Source: Caulobacterales bacterium RIFCSPHIGHO2_01_FULL_70_19
Lineage (GTDB): Bacteria > Pseudomonadota > Alphaproteobacteria > Caulobacterales > Caulobacteraceae
DNA: 64,000 bases
Assembly (NCBI GenBank): GCA_001794825.1
Contig: MGLK01000019.1
Span: forward strand, 53,922-117,921
Direction of reading: 5' to 3'
A program made the translations under genes and the position numbers. A model generated the notes under the pieces. The model saw nothing but the letters and a program-made list of their open reading frames with translations, was not told where the DNA came from and made no database searches. Of the stretch, positions 47,834-56,575 are shown one piece after another (position 1 is the stretch's first letter; every line of letters starts with the position of its first letter).

Positions 47834-49960
47834 ATGAAGAAATTGCTGATCGGCGCCGCTCTGGGCGCCCTGCTGCTGCCCGCCTCGGGCGCGCTGGCCC
47901 AGGATCACGACCACGCCTGCATCGACGAGGCCTGCACGGTCTTCGAGCTCTTCCAGACCAGCGAACCCGGCGCGACGGTGACGGGATGGCAGGGCACGGA
48001 AGCGCCGAGTTACGGCACCTGGGGCTTCGACCTCGCCGGGCGCGACACCTCCGTCGATCCGGGTGAAAGCTTCTTCCGCCACGCGAACGGCGCCGCCCTC
48101 GACCGGATGCAGATCCCGTCGGACCGCACCTCCTACGGCAGCTTCGCCCTGCTGCGCGAACTGTCGGACAACCGCCTGAAGGCGATGATCGAGGGGCTGG
48201 TCGCCCGCACCGACCTCGCCGCAGGCTCCGACGAGGCCAAGATCGCCGACGCCTACCGCGCCTACATGGATGAGGCGCGGATCGAGGCGCTCGACGCCCA
48301 GCCGCTGCAGCCCTACCTCGCCGCCATCCGCGCCGCGGACAGCCACGAAAAGCTGGCGGTCTACATGGGCGAGATCCAGGGCCGCTTCGGTGGATCGCTC
48401 TTCGGCACCGGCATCACCATCGACCAGAAGGCGCCGACCCGCTACGTCGTCTCGACCGGCCAGTCGGGCATCGGCCTGCCGAACCGCGACTACTACCTGG
48501 AAGAGCGCTGGGCCGAGAAGAAGGCGCTGTACCGGGCCTACATCGAGCGCATGCTGGAGATGATCGGCTGGGACGATCCCGCCGCCAACGCCGACGCCAT
48601 CCTCGCCTTCGAGACGCGCATCGCCGAGGCGCACTGGACCCCGATCCAGAACCGCAACCGCGACGAGACCTACAACGAGTACACCATCGCCCAGCTGGCC
48701 TCGGAGGCGCCCGGCTTCCCGTGGCAGGCCTACTACGACGCCGTCGGCGTCGGCGACGTGCCGCGCCTGATCGTGCGCCAGGACACGGCGATGCCGAAGA
48801 TGGCGGAGATCTACGCGGAGACGCCGGTCGAGGTGATCCAGGCCTGGCAGGCCTTCCACACCACCGACGACGCCGCGGGCCTGCTGTCGAAGCGGTTCGC
48901 GGACGCCCAGTGGGAGTTCCGCTCGCGCGACCTGCAGGGCCAGCCGGCCCAGCGCAGCCGCGACAAGCGGGCCATCAGCTTCGCTGAAGGCATGCTGGGC
49001 GAGGCCATCGGCCGCCAGTACGTGGCCGAGTATTTCCCGGCCGAGTCCAAGGCCAAGATGGAGGAGCTGGTCGCCAACCTGCGCACCGCACTCTCCAACC
49101 GGATCAACACCTACGACTGGATGAGCGACGCCACCAAGGCCGCCGCCCAGGACAAGCTGGCCAAGTTCACCGTCAAGATCGGCTACCCGAACAAGTGGCG
49201 TGACTATTCGGATCTCGAGATCCGCGCCGACGACCTGTTCGGCAACGCCGAGCGGGCCGGCCTCTTCCAGTGGAACTACCGGCTCAACCGGCTGAACGAC
49301 CCCGTCGACAAGGACGAGTGGGGCATGTTCCCGCAGACGGTCAACGCCTACTACAACTCGGCCAACAACGAGATCGTCTTCCCGGCCGCCATCCTGCAGC
49401 CGCCGTTCTTCGATCCCGACGCGGACCCGGCCGTCAACTACGGCGGCATCGGCGGGGTGATCGGCCACGAGATCGGCCACGGCTTCGACGACCAGGGCTC
49501 CAAATCCGACGGCGACGGGGTGCTGCGCAACTGGTGGACCCCCGAGGACAAGGCGCGCTTCGACGCCCTGACCGAGCGGCTGGGCGCCCAGTACGACCAG
49601 TTCGAGCCGATCCCGGGCTTCAACGTCCAGGGCGGCCTGACCATGGGCGAGAACATCGGCGACGCCGCCGGCACGGCGGTGGGCCTCGAGGCCTACCACC
49701 TGTCGCTGAACGGCCAGCCGGCCCCGGTGATCGACGGCCTGACCGGCGACCAGCGCTTCTTCTACGGCTGGGCCCAGGTGTGGCAGTCGAAGTACCGCGA
49801 GGACGCGCTGAAGCAGCAGATCGCCACCGATCCGCACAGCCCGGCCGAGTTCCGCGTCATCGGCCCGCTGCGCAACATCGACGCCTGGTACGACGCCTTC
49901 GACGTCCAGCCGGGCGACAAGTACTACCTGCCGCCGGAAGAGCGCGTGCGCATCTGGTAA
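47834..49960 (+). CDS. M13-family zinc metallopeptidase (neprilysin-like)
   Basis: A 708-residue secreted M13 peptidase. There is a signal peptide (KKLLIGAALGALLLPASG, cleavage after LAQ), a short His/Cys-containing leader (DHDHACIDEACTVF), the long M13_N helical domain (about 70-440), then the catalytic domain with NAYY, HEIGH at 545-549 (GHEIGHGFDDQG), the third ligand Glu in GENIGDAAG and a final WYDAFDVQPGDKYYLPPEERVRIW, the classical end. It cleaves small peptides in the periplasm or outside. The longer upstream frame lacks a signal and is rejected. Confidence 0.94.
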   Translation: MKKLLIGAALGALLLPASGALAQDHDHACIDEACTVFELFQTSEPGATVTGWQGTEAPSYGTWGFDLAGRDTSVDPGESFFRHANGAALDRMQIPSDRTSYGSFALLRELSDNRLKAMIEGLVARTDLAAGSDEAKIADAYRAYMDEARIEALDAQPLQPYLAAIRAADSHEKLAVYMGEIQGRFGGSLFGTGITIDQKAPTRYVVSTGQSGIGLPNRDYYLEERWAEKKALYRAYIERMLEMIGWDDPAANADAILAFETRIAEAHWTPIQNRNRDETYNEYTIAQLASEAPGFPWQAYYDAVGVGDVPRLIVRQDTAMPKMAEIYAETPVEVIQAWQAFHTTDDAAGLLSKRFADAQWEFRSRDLQGQPAQRSRDKRAISFAEGMLGEAIGRQYVAEYFPAESKAKMEELVANLRTALSNRINTYDWMSDATKAAAQDKLAKFTVKIGYPNKWRDYSDLEIRADDLFGNAERAGLFQWNYRLNRLNDPVDKDEWGMFPQTVNAYYNSANNEIVFPAAILQPPFFDPDADPAVNYGGIGGVIGHEIGHGFDDQGSKSDGDGVLRNWWTPEDKARFDALTERLGAQYDQFEPIPGFNVQGGLTMGENIGDAAGTAVGLEAYHLSLNGQPAPVIDGLTGDQRFFYGWAQVWQSKYREDALKQQIATDPHSPAEFRVIGPLRNIDAWYDAFDVQPGDKYYLPPEERVRIW

Positions 49961-49981
49961 GGGCGAAAGCCTGACGCAGGG

Positions 49982-50020
49982 AGGGCCGGAGCGGCGACGC
50001 TCCGGCCCTTTCGCCTTTCA
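49982..50020 (+). terminator. Rho-independent terminator after the M13 peptidase
   Basis: An 11-base perfect stem (AGGGCCGGAGC 49982-49992 with GCTCCGGCCCT 49999-50009), a 6-base loop, then TTCGCCTTT. It ends the peptidase transcript. Confidence 0.75.
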
Positions 50021-50082
50021 GGCCGCCGTCGACCGGTCCGCGGCGGCTCGCCGCCCGCGCCTGCCGTCCGATGGATTCAGGG

Positions 50083-50128
50083 CGCAAAAAAGCCCGCCGC
50101 GGGGGATACATCGCGGCGGGCTTTCTTT
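50083..50128 (-). terminator. Bidirectional terminator, mainly for hisS
   Basis: A 12-base stem (50090-50101 with 50112-50123, AAGCCCGCCGCG type) and a 10-base loop. On the minus strand it is followed by TTTTTTTGCG, a strong terminator for hisS 170 bases further up. On the plus strand it is followed by TCTTTC. The rest of the 331-base gap between the peptidase and hisS holds nothing else I can identify. Confidence 0.8.
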
Positions 50129-50291
50129 CGCTCTCTGAGGAGCGGACGTTTCCTCCCCGAAACGCCTCCGGGCGGCTGCGGCGCCGAAACGCTGCGCTTC
50201 CCGAGTGGCGACAGAAAGACGACAAATTCCGGCTCAAGTCAATCGACTGGTCCGCCGGCCCGCCGGGTTTTCCTTTGTTATCAATGATAAC

Positions 50292-51785
50292 TCACGAAGC
50301 TGTGCGCGCCGCCTCGACGATGCCGCGCACGGTCGCGACGAGCTCTCCCCGCGGGACGCGGCGCTGCCCCGGACGCTCCGCCTTCCAGGCCTCGTTGTCG
50401 GCGACGCCGGCGGCCAGCGCCCGGCCCGCGTCGAGGTCCTTGATCGTGACCTCGCCGGCCGAAATCTCGTCGCCGCCGAGGATCACGGCCGCCGGCGCTC
50501 CGCGCCGGTCGGCGTACTTCATCTGCGCCTTCATCCCGGCCCGCCCGAGGTAGAGCTCGGCCGCGACGCCCGCGTTTCGAAGCTCCGAAACGGCGTCGAG
50601 GTAGTGCTGCATGTCGGCGTCCGAGAAGACGATCACCACCACCGGCCCCCGGACCGCGTCCTCGCCGCCGCGGCCGGCGGCCCGCAGGGCGGAGGCGAGG
50701 CGGGAGACGCCGAACGAAAAGCCGGTCGCGGGGAGGCGCTCGCCGGTGAAGCGGGCCACCAGATCGTCGTAGCGTCCGCCCCCGCCGATCGAGCCGAAGC
50801 GCACCGTCCGCCCCCGCTCGTCGGTCGTGTCCAGCAGCAGTTCGGCTTCGAACACCGCGCCGGTGTAGTACTCGAGCCCGCGCACGATGGTGGGATCGAA
50901 GCGCACCGCCGCCTCGTCCACCCGCATGGCGGCCAGCGCGCTGTCGATGGCCGCCAGCTCCTGCAGCGCCGCCCCGCCGACCGCGCCGAGGCCGCCCGCG
51001 CGCGCCACGGCCTCAAGGGTGGCCGCGCGCGACAGGCCGGCGTCCCCGGCCGAGGCCAGGAAGGCCTCGATGGTGGCGGCGACGCCCAGCGGCAGGTCGG
51101 CCCCCTTCGTGTAGTCGCCGGACTCGTCCAGCCGGCCCTCGCCCAGCAGGGCGGCGACGCCCTCCCAGCCCAGCCGGTCGAACTTGTCGATTGCCCTGAG
51201 CGCAGTCAGCCTCTGCACCGGATCGGTCACCCCGCCGGCCTCGAACAGGCCGTCGAACAGCTTGCGGTTCGAGACGCGGATGACGGCCTGTCCGGCCGCC
51301 AGGCCCGCGGCCTGCAAGCCCTCACAGGCCATGGCGATGATTTCGGCGTCGGCCTCGGGGCGGTCCGACCCCACGGTGTCGGCGTCGCACTGGACGAACT
51401 CGCGGAAGCGGCCGGGGCCCGGCTTCTCGTTGCGCCACACCGGTCCGAAGGCGTAGCGGCGGAACGGCTTGGGCAGGGTCTCCCAGTTCTGCGCCGCGAA
51501 CCGGGCCAGCGGCGCCGTCAGGTCGTAGCGCAGGGCCATCCACTGGTCGTCGTCGTCCTGCAGGGCGAAGACGCCCTCGTTCGGCCGGTCGGCGTCGGGC
51601 AGGAACTTGCCCAGGGCGTCGGCGTATTCGAACGCCCCCGTCTCCAGCGGCTCGAACCCCCAGCGTTCGTAGACGGCCGAGACCCGCTGGACGAGGCGGC
51701 GCTCGGCCACAAGGTCGCGGCCGCGGCGGTCGGCGAACCCTCTCGGGTTGCGGGCTTCGGGGCGGGCGGCGGCGGCGTCGGTCAT
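50292..51785 (-). CDS. hisS: Histidine--tRNA ligase
   Basis: A 497-residue class II synthetase charging tRNA-His. Motif 1/ATP region MALRYDLTAPLAR is at 83-95, motif 2 RNEKPGPGRFREFVQCDAD at 118-136, the histidine signature RGLEYYTGAVFEA at 302-314, and the C-terminal anticodon-binding domain at about 385-497 (VIVFSDADMQHYLDAVSEL). Length, the ERR-LV start and the divergent histidine box fit the alphaproteobacterial type, which recognises a tRNA-His lacking the extra G-1. The usual neighbours hisZ/hisG are absent. Confidence 0.95.
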   Translation of the reverse strand: MTDAAAARPEARNPRGFADRRGRDLVAERRLVQRVSAVYERWGFEPLETGAFEYADALGKFLPDADRPNEGVFALQDDDDQWMALRYDLTAPLARFAAQNWETLPKPFRRYAFGPVWRNEKPGPGRFREFVQCDADTVGSDRPEADAEIIAMACEGLQAAGLAAGQAVIRVSNRKLFDGLFEAGGVTDPVQRLTALRAIDKFDRLGWEGVAALLGEGRLDESGDYTKGADLPLGVAATIEAFLASAGDAGLSRAATLEAVARAGGLGAVGGAALQELAAIDSALAAMRVDEAAVRFDPTIVRGLEYYTGAVFEAELLLDTTDERGRTVRFGSIGGGGRYDDLVARFTGERLPATGFSFGVSRLASALRAAGRGGEDAVRGPVVVIVFSDADMQHYLDAVSELRNAGVAAELYLGRAGMKAQMKYADRRGAPAAVILGGDEISAGEVTIKDLDAGRALAAGVADNEAWKAERPGQRRVPRGELVATVRGIVEAARTAS

Positions 51786-51823
51786 GCCGCGCGCTTAAGC
51801 CATCGCCCGCCGCCGGGCAACGA

Positions 51824-53083
51824 TCAGGCGGTCGCGGGCTTCCGGATCGGCACCACCCGGCCGTAGGTCAGGCAGCGCCACAGCCACTCCAGCGGCCCCA
51901 TCTGGAACACCGACAGCCACAGCGGCGACCAGACCAGCTGCGCCGCCCACACGGCCCCGACCACCATCCACATCTCGGCCGGGCCGTGCGTGCCGAACCA
52001 CATCGGCCCCCAGGGCGCATAGTAGAGGGTGACCATGATCAAGGTCTGGCTCAGATAGTTGGTGAAGGCCATCCGCCCCACCGGGACCAGCCATGCGGTC
52101 AGCGGCTTCAGCCCGAAGCGCACCAGCAGGACGAGGATGCTGACGTAGAGCAGGGTGATCAGCGGAGCCATGCCGCCGGCGGCGGCGGCCAGCCCACGGG
52201 TCGGATCGGCGTCCTCGCCGGCCGTCATGTCCTGCCAGCCCCACACGGCGAAGGCGACGAGGTTGGCGCCGCCGAGCGCGATCGTCAGGGCGTAGGTCCA
52301 CAGGGGCGCCCGCCCGGACAGGTAGCCGGACTTGAACAGGCCCAGCCCCAGCATCATCAGCGGCACGGAGACCGGTATCAGGAAGGGGCTGGCCATCAGC
52401 TGGAGCAGGGCCCAGTCCTTCAGGTTCTCGATCAGCCCCGCCGGCCAGCCGCTGCGGTACAGCTCGACCGTGGCCGCGATCGTCGCCGGATCGGAGGCCG
52501 GCCCCTCCGCGGCCATCCGCGCGGCGAAGTCCGGCGGCAGGTTCGCCATGCCCCACGAGCCCAGGGTGGCGACCAGTCCCCACAGCAGGGTCAGCCCGCC
52601 GCCGACCCACAGCAGCCGCCGCGCCGTCCACGAGCGGAACATCATCATGATCAGGCCGCAGTAGGCGTAGTGCAGCAGGATGTCGCCGTACCACAGCAGG
52701 GCGCCGTGCAGCAGGCCGAACACCCCCAGCCAGAGCAATCGGCGCGTCAGCACGGGTCCCCGCGCCTGGTCGTGCCTCTCGCCGCCGACGAGGAAGATCG
52801 AGACCCCGAACAGCATGGTGAACAGGGTGCGGAACTTGTCGGCGAAGAAGACGTCCGTGACCCAGCGCCCGATCCGGTCCGCTTGCGACAGGTCGACGGG
52901 CGGCGCCGCCTCCGCCATCAGCACCTCCGCCGGCCAGCCGAACGAGACGGCGTTGACGGCGAGAATCCCGAGGATCGCCCAGCCGCGCAGCATGTCGAGG
53001 TTGTGGATGCGGTCCTTCGGGCGGACCGGGCCCAGGGCGGCGTCCGCAGGCCGGGCGGCGGGCGCGAGTTCGACGGCGGCCAT
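51824..53083 (-). CDS. DUF418/YeiB-like membrane protein
   Basis: A 419-residue inner-membrane protein with about nine helices. The N-terminal NLDMLRGWAILGILAVNA and the C-terminal DUF418 part (RMAFTNYLSQTLIMVTLYY, then FQMGPLEWLWRCLTYGRVVPI) are typical of YeiB-like proteins. The start at 53083 is preceded by AGGGGGG; the longer frame is unsupported. These proteins are thought to be acyltransferase- or transporter-like, but no activity is established. It lies 38 bases upstream of hisS in the same direction. Confidence 0.88.
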   Translation of the reverse strand: MAAVELAPAARPADAALGPVRPKDRIHNLDMLRGWAILGILAVNAVSFGWPAEVLMAEAAPPVDLSQADRIGRWVTDVFFADKFRTLFTMLFGVSIFLVGGERHDQARGPVLTRRLLWLGVFGLLHGALLWYGDILLHYAYCGLIMMMFRSWTARRLLWVGGGLTLLWGLVATLGSWGMANLPPDFAARMAAEGPASDPATIAATVELYRSGWPAGLIENLKDWALLQLMASPFLIPVSVPLMMLGLGLFKSGYLSGRAPLWTYALTIALGGANLVAFAVWGWQDMTAGEDADPTRGLAAAAGGMAPLITLLYVSILVLLVRFGLKPLTAWLVPVGRMAFTNYLSQTLIMVTLYYAPWGPMWFGTHGPAEMWMVVGAVWAAQLVWSPLWLSVFQMGPLEWLWRCLTYGRVVPIRKPATA

Positions 53084-53160
53084 GATGTCCCCCCTTCTGG
53101 CGCACGGCAGAGTGGCGCCGCCGGACGCGCCGCCCAAGTGAATTCGCCGTCAGGCGGCTC

Positions 53161-53730
53161 TCACTCTCCGGCGGGGCCGCGCAGGACCCCCAGCCGGTCC
53201 CGAACTTCCGGCTGCGGCGAGAAGGCGATGAAGGCGACGCACAGGCCCGACCACAGGGCGTAGGCGACGCCGATCAGGACGGCGAACGGCAGGCCTCCGA
53301 CGCCGTAGATGAGCAGCGAGGTTTCACTGCCGCCGAGACCTTCGCCCAGGCTGGCGGCGCTGAGCCACTGCTGGACGGCCTGCACGAGGGCGAGCACCGC
53401 GCCGAGCGCCACGGCCAGCAGGCCGCCGTAGAACATGAAGCGCCAGACCACGCCCAGTCGGGTTGACGGACGCCCCGTCCGCTCTAGCTCGCGGGCCAGC
53501 AGCCACAGGCCGACCGGCACCGCCACGGCCCCGACGATCAGCACGGTCAGGCGCCAGTCCATCTCCAGCCCGGGCAGCCAGTTCCTCGGCGGCCAGATCA
53601 GCAGGGTCAGCACCATCGGCGGCCACAGGGCTCCGGCGACGGCCGCGAGGACGAGGCGCTGCGGCTCGCGCCGCCAGATCACGCGCTGCTGGCCGGGGAA
53701 GTCCTCCGGCGTCTCCAGACGGCGGATCAT
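53161..53730 (-). CDS. Membrane protein of unknown function
   Basis: A 189-residue protein with four predicted helices (about 28-48, 60-80, 95-118 and 140-170). The N-terminus (ETPEDFPGQQRVIWRREPQRL) and C-terminus are cytoplasmic and charged. I recognise no family. It begins with ATGA overlapping the stop of the 3-hydroxybutyryl-CoA dehydrogenase gene by 4 bases, so it is cotranslated with it; the functional link is unknown. Confidence 0.7.
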   Translation of the reverse strand: MIRRLETPEDFPGQQRVIWRREPQRLVLAAVAGALWPPMVLTLLIWPPRNWLPGLEMDWRLTVLIVGAVAVPVGLWLLARELERTGRPSTRLGVVWRFMFYGGLLAVALGAVLALVQAVQQWLSAASLGEGLGGSETSLLIYGVGGLPFAVLIGVAYALWSGLCVAFIAFSPQPEVRDRLGVLRGPAGE

Positions 53731-54605
53731 CGCGTCGGCGCCGGCGTGTCGCCGGAGTAGTCGTAGAAGCCACGGCCCGACTTGCGGCCCAGCCAGCCGG
53801 CCTCGACATATTTCACCAGCAGCGGACAGGGGCGGTACTTGCTGTCGGCCAGTCCGTCGTAGAGCACGTTCATGATCGCCAGGACGACGTCCAGGCCCAT
53901 GAAATCGGCCAGCTCCAGCGGTCCCATCGGGTGATTGGCGCCGAGCTTCAGCGCCTTGTCGATCGAGGCCACGTTCCCGACGCCCTCGTACAGGGTGTAG
54001 ATGGCCTCGTTGATCATCGGCACCAGGATGCGGTTGACGATGAAGGCGGGAAAGTCCTCGGCGTTGGTCGTGGTCTTGCCCAGCGACTCGGCGAAGGCCA
54101 CGGCCGTCTCGTAGGTGCTGGCCGAGGTGGCGATGCCGCGCACGATCTCGACCAGCTTCATCACCGGCGCCGGCTTCATGAAGTGCAGGCCGATGAAGCG
54201 GTCGGGGCGGTCGGTGGCCGAGGCCAGCCGGGTGATGGAGATCGAGGAGGTGTTCGAGGCCAGCAGGGTGTCGGGCCCCAGCAGCGGCGTGAGCTCGGCC
54301 AGGATGGACTTCTTGACCGCCTCGTCCTCGACGGCCGCCTCGATGATCAGGTCGGCCCGGGCGGCCTCCGCCAGCGACGCCGCCGGGCGGATGCGGGCCA
54401 GCGCGGCGTCCGCGGCCGCCTGCGGGAGCAGGTCGCGGCCCACCTGCCGGGCGAGGCTGGCGGCGATCGCCGCCAGCGCCTGCGGCGGGCGCTCGGCGGC
54501 GGCGTCGTAGAGGAGGACGTCGTAGCCGCCGGTCGCCACGGTCTGGGCGATGCCGGCGCCCATCTGGCCCGCGCCGACGATGGCGACTGTCTTGATCGTG
54601 GTCAT
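53727..54605 (-). CDS. 3-Hydroxybutyryl-CoA dehydrogenase
   Basis: A 292-residue NAD(P)-dependent dehydrogenase that oxidises 3-hydroxyacyl-CoA. The Rossmann loop GAGQMGAGIA is at 11-20, the catalytic His lies in GLHFMKPAPVMKLVEI, and the dimerisation domain has GFIVNRILVPM-like FPAFIVNRILVPMINEA and HPMGPLELADFMGLD. This fits the short, single-function type (Hbd/PaaH), used in butyrate, PHB or phenylacetate metabolism. Together with phaZ it suggests active use of C4 acyl-CoA, but the pathway is not fixed by context. Confidence 0.92.
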   Translation of the reverse strand: MTTIKTVAIVGAGQMGAGIAQTVATGGYDVLLYDAAAERPPQALAAIAASLARQVGRDLLPQAAADAALARIRPAASLAEAARADLIIEAAVEDEAVKKSILAELTPLLGPDTLLASNTSSISITRLASATDRPDRFIGLHFMKPAPVMKLVEIVRGIATSASTYETAVAFAESLGKTTTNAEDFPAFIVNRILVPMINEAIYTLYEGVGNVASIDKALKLGANHPMGPLELADFMGLDVVLAIMNVLYDGLADSKYRPCPLLVKYVEAGWLGRKSGRGFYDYSGDTPAPTR

Positions 54606-54733
54606 GAAGTCCGGATGTCTGCCGGGCCCCTCGGCCCCGTGGTCGCCACCTTAGGCCGCCCGCCCGAGGCGTGCAAAGCGGGGACCGCCGCGCCGCCGCC
54701 GGATGCGCGGCCGCCGTGGCGCCGGGGACGCGG

Positions 54734-55039
54734 CTAGCCGAGCACCGAGATCAGGAAGGGGGCGCTGGTCCGCATGAAGAGGATCTTCAGGAACTGGATC
54801 ACCAGGATGGCGACGATCGGCGAGATGTCGATGCCGCCCAGGGTCGGAATGACCCGGCGGAACGGGGCCAGGATCGGCCCGGTCACGGCGTCGAGGAAGG
54901 TCGCCACCTGGCTGACGAACCGGTTGCGGTGGTTGACGACGTCGAAGGCGAACAGCCAGCTGAGGATGGCGGCGGCGATGATCGCCCAGACCATCAGCGA
55001 GAGGATGATGTCGACCAGCCAGACGAGGGCGTAACCCAT
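54734..55039 (-). CDS. YggT family membrane protein
   Basis: A 101-residue inner-membrane protein with two YggT-type hydrophobic units. [37 protein letters not shown] is the family hallmark: a hydrophobic helix, then the [10 protein letters not shown] amphipathic segment. Two or three helices are predicted (about 5-30 and 70-95). YggT proteins are found near cell-division or osmotic-shock genes, with no firm function. It is alone here, opposite tRNA-Ala. Confidence 0.9.
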   Translation of the reverse strand: MGYALVWLVDIILSLMVWAIIAAAILSWLFAFDVVNHRNRFVSQVATFLDAVTGPILAPFRRVIPTLGGIDISPIVAILVIQFLKILFMRTSAPFLISVLG

Positions 55040-55131
55040 GCACGGAACTCCGAGGTTTGGCCGCTTCTAACGCGTACGGCTGCGCTCTCCAAGGATTCGC
55101 GCCTCGCACGCCGGATTCCGCGGCAAGCCCG

Positions 55132-55161
55132 TTGACAGGACCGACGCCCCGCCCCTATGTC
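55132..55161 (+). promoter_or_regulatory. Promoter of tRNA-Ala
   Basis: A perfect TTGACA (55132-55137) and TATGTC (55156-55161) are separated by 18 bases, ending 24 bases before the tRNA. The position fits a short 5' leader for RNase P processing. Confidence 0.65.
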
Positions 55162-55185
55162 GCGCCCTCGCCTGAACCCGGAAAC

Positions 55186-55261
<76 letters not shown>

Positions 55262-55364
55262 TCCTGCTTCGCGCTGACGCGCTTCGCAGGACAGGTCCGA
55301 CAGCGCGAAGCTGGATGCCCTCCGCAGCCCTGGCGGGGGAGGCGCTCCTTCGGTCCCTCGCCCC

Positions 55365-55655
55365 CTACTGATCCTCGTCGAAGCGGCGGTTCACCAGGTC
55401 GGCCAGCGCCGCGACGGCCGCCGGCGCGTCGGGCCCCTCGGCCTCGATGTGGACGTCGCAGCCGTTGCCGGCGCCCAGCATCAGCAGGCCCATGATCGAG
55501 AGCGCGTTCACGGTGACGCCGTCGCGGGTCACCCGGATCTCGCTCTCGAAGGTCGAGGCCAGCTTGACGAACTTGGCCGAGGCCCGGGCGTGCAGGCCGC
55601 GCTGGTTGCAGATGCCGACGACGGCCGTGGCCTTCTCCGCGGCGACGCCGGTCAT
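55365..55655 (-). CDS. ptsH: HPr phosphocarrier protein (regulatory PTS)
   Basis: A 96-residue HPr. Phospho-His22 lies in [14 protein letters not shown] and the regulatory Ser53 in [12 protein letters not shown], the target of HPr kinase. It is slightly longer than classical HPr. It overlaps the EIIA gene by 4 bases and belongs to a PTS-type regulatory set with EIIA-Man and HPrK but no sugar permease. In alphaproteobacteria such sets signal phosphorylation state rather than import sugar. Confidence 0.93.
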   Translation of the reverse strand: MTGVAAEKATAVVGICNQRGLHARASAKFVKLASTFESEIRVTRDGVTVNALSIMGLLMLGAGNGCDVHIEAEGPDAPAAVAALADLVNRRFDEDQ

Positions 55656-56056
55656 TTCTCCCCCTGCAGCACCCAGCTGGCCACCGAGATGTACTTGCGG
55701 CCGGCGTCCTGGGCATGGGCCACGCAGACGTCCAGCGGCTCGCGCCCGCGCACGCTGGCCAGCTTGATCAGCATGGGCAGGTTCAGGCCGGCGATGACCT
55801 CGGCGTGCGTCTCCTCCATCACCGAGATGGCCAGGTTCGACGGCGTGCCGCCGAACATGTCGGTCAGCAGGATCACGCCGTCCCCGTCGTCGACGGCGTG
55901 GGCGGCGTCGACGATGTCGCGCCGGCGGCGCTCCATATCGTCCTCGGGACCGATGCAGATGGCCGCGACCCCGCGCTGGGGCCCCACCACGTGCTCCATG
56001 GCCGAAAGGAATTCCGAGGCCAGTCCCCCGTGGGTGACGATCACCAGCCCGATCAT
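55652..56056 (-). CDS. PTS EIIA component, mannose/fructose family
   Basis: A 134-residue EIIA-Man type protein with phospho-His9 ([13 protein letters not shown]) and the family [15 protein letters not shown] block. The start at 56056 matches the family N-terminus [10 protein letters not shown]; the longer upstream frame is not supported. It accepts phosphate from HPr. No EIIB/C/D permease genes are nearby, so a regulatory role is likely. It lies 84 bases after hprK and overlaps ptsH by 4 bases. Confidence 0.92.
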   Translation of the reverse strand: MIGLVIVTHGGLASEFLSAMEHVVGPQRGVAAICIGPEDDMERRRRDIVDAAHAVDDGDGVILLTDMFGGTPSNLAISVMEETHAEVIAGLNLPMLIKLASVRGREPLDVCVAHAQDAGRKYISVASWVLQGEK

Positions 56057-56140
56057 GAAGGCTTCACCAAGACTCGCGCCCCGCGTCCGGTCGCCCGTGG
56101 GCGGACCAAGCCGCGCGGAATAGCCCAAACCGTCGCGGTG

Positions 56141-56575
56141 TTAAAGCCGGACCAGCGCGGCCGCGACCTTTTCGACCGCCGAGGCCTCCCGCGGGTCCAG
56201 CTCCAGCAAGGGCACGGCGACGCCGTCGAAGGTGCGCACGGCCGGCTCGGGCATGCGCTCCACGGGCCCGTGAACCAGCTGGACCACAAGCGCGACGCGG
56301 GCGAGTCCGAGGGCGGCGGCGGGCGCGATCCCGAGGCCGCGGATCTCCATTCTGCCGGCGATGGTTCCGGGGGCGCGGGCGTAGAGCGCGCCCCCCGAGG
56401 CGAACAGATGCAGGTAGTCGTCGCCGACCAGCCGCCAGCCGCGGCCGGTCAGGCGCAACGCCAGGTCGCTCTTGCCCGCGCCGGGCGGTCCGCACAGCAG
56501 GGCCGCGCGCCAGCCCGCGCCGCCGCTCCGGTCGGCCACGGCGGTGGCGTGAAACGGCTGCGATGCTTGGGTCAC
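56141..56575 (-). CDS. hprK: HPr kinase/phosphorylase, short alphaproteobacterial form
   Basis: A 144-residue protein corresponding to the C-terminal catalytic domain of HPr kinase/phosphorylase. Walker A GPPGAGKS is at 29-36, followed by GDDYLHLF and IAGRMEIRGLGI (the kinase/phosphorylase signature region). The N-terminal domain of the firmicute enzyme is missing, as is usual in alphaproteobacteria. It starts at GTG (56575), overlapping the chvG stop by 4 bases. It phosphorylates HPr at Ser53, linking ChvGI to PTS signalling. A much longer open frame through chvG in this register is an artefact. Confidence 0.92.
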   Translation of the reverse strand: MTQASQPFHATAVADRSGGAGWRAALLCGPPGAGKSDLALRLTGRGWRLVGDDYLHLFASGGALYARAPGTIAGRMEIRGLGIAPAAALGLARVALVVQLVHGPVERMPEPAVRTFDGVAVPLLELDPREASAVEKVAAALVRL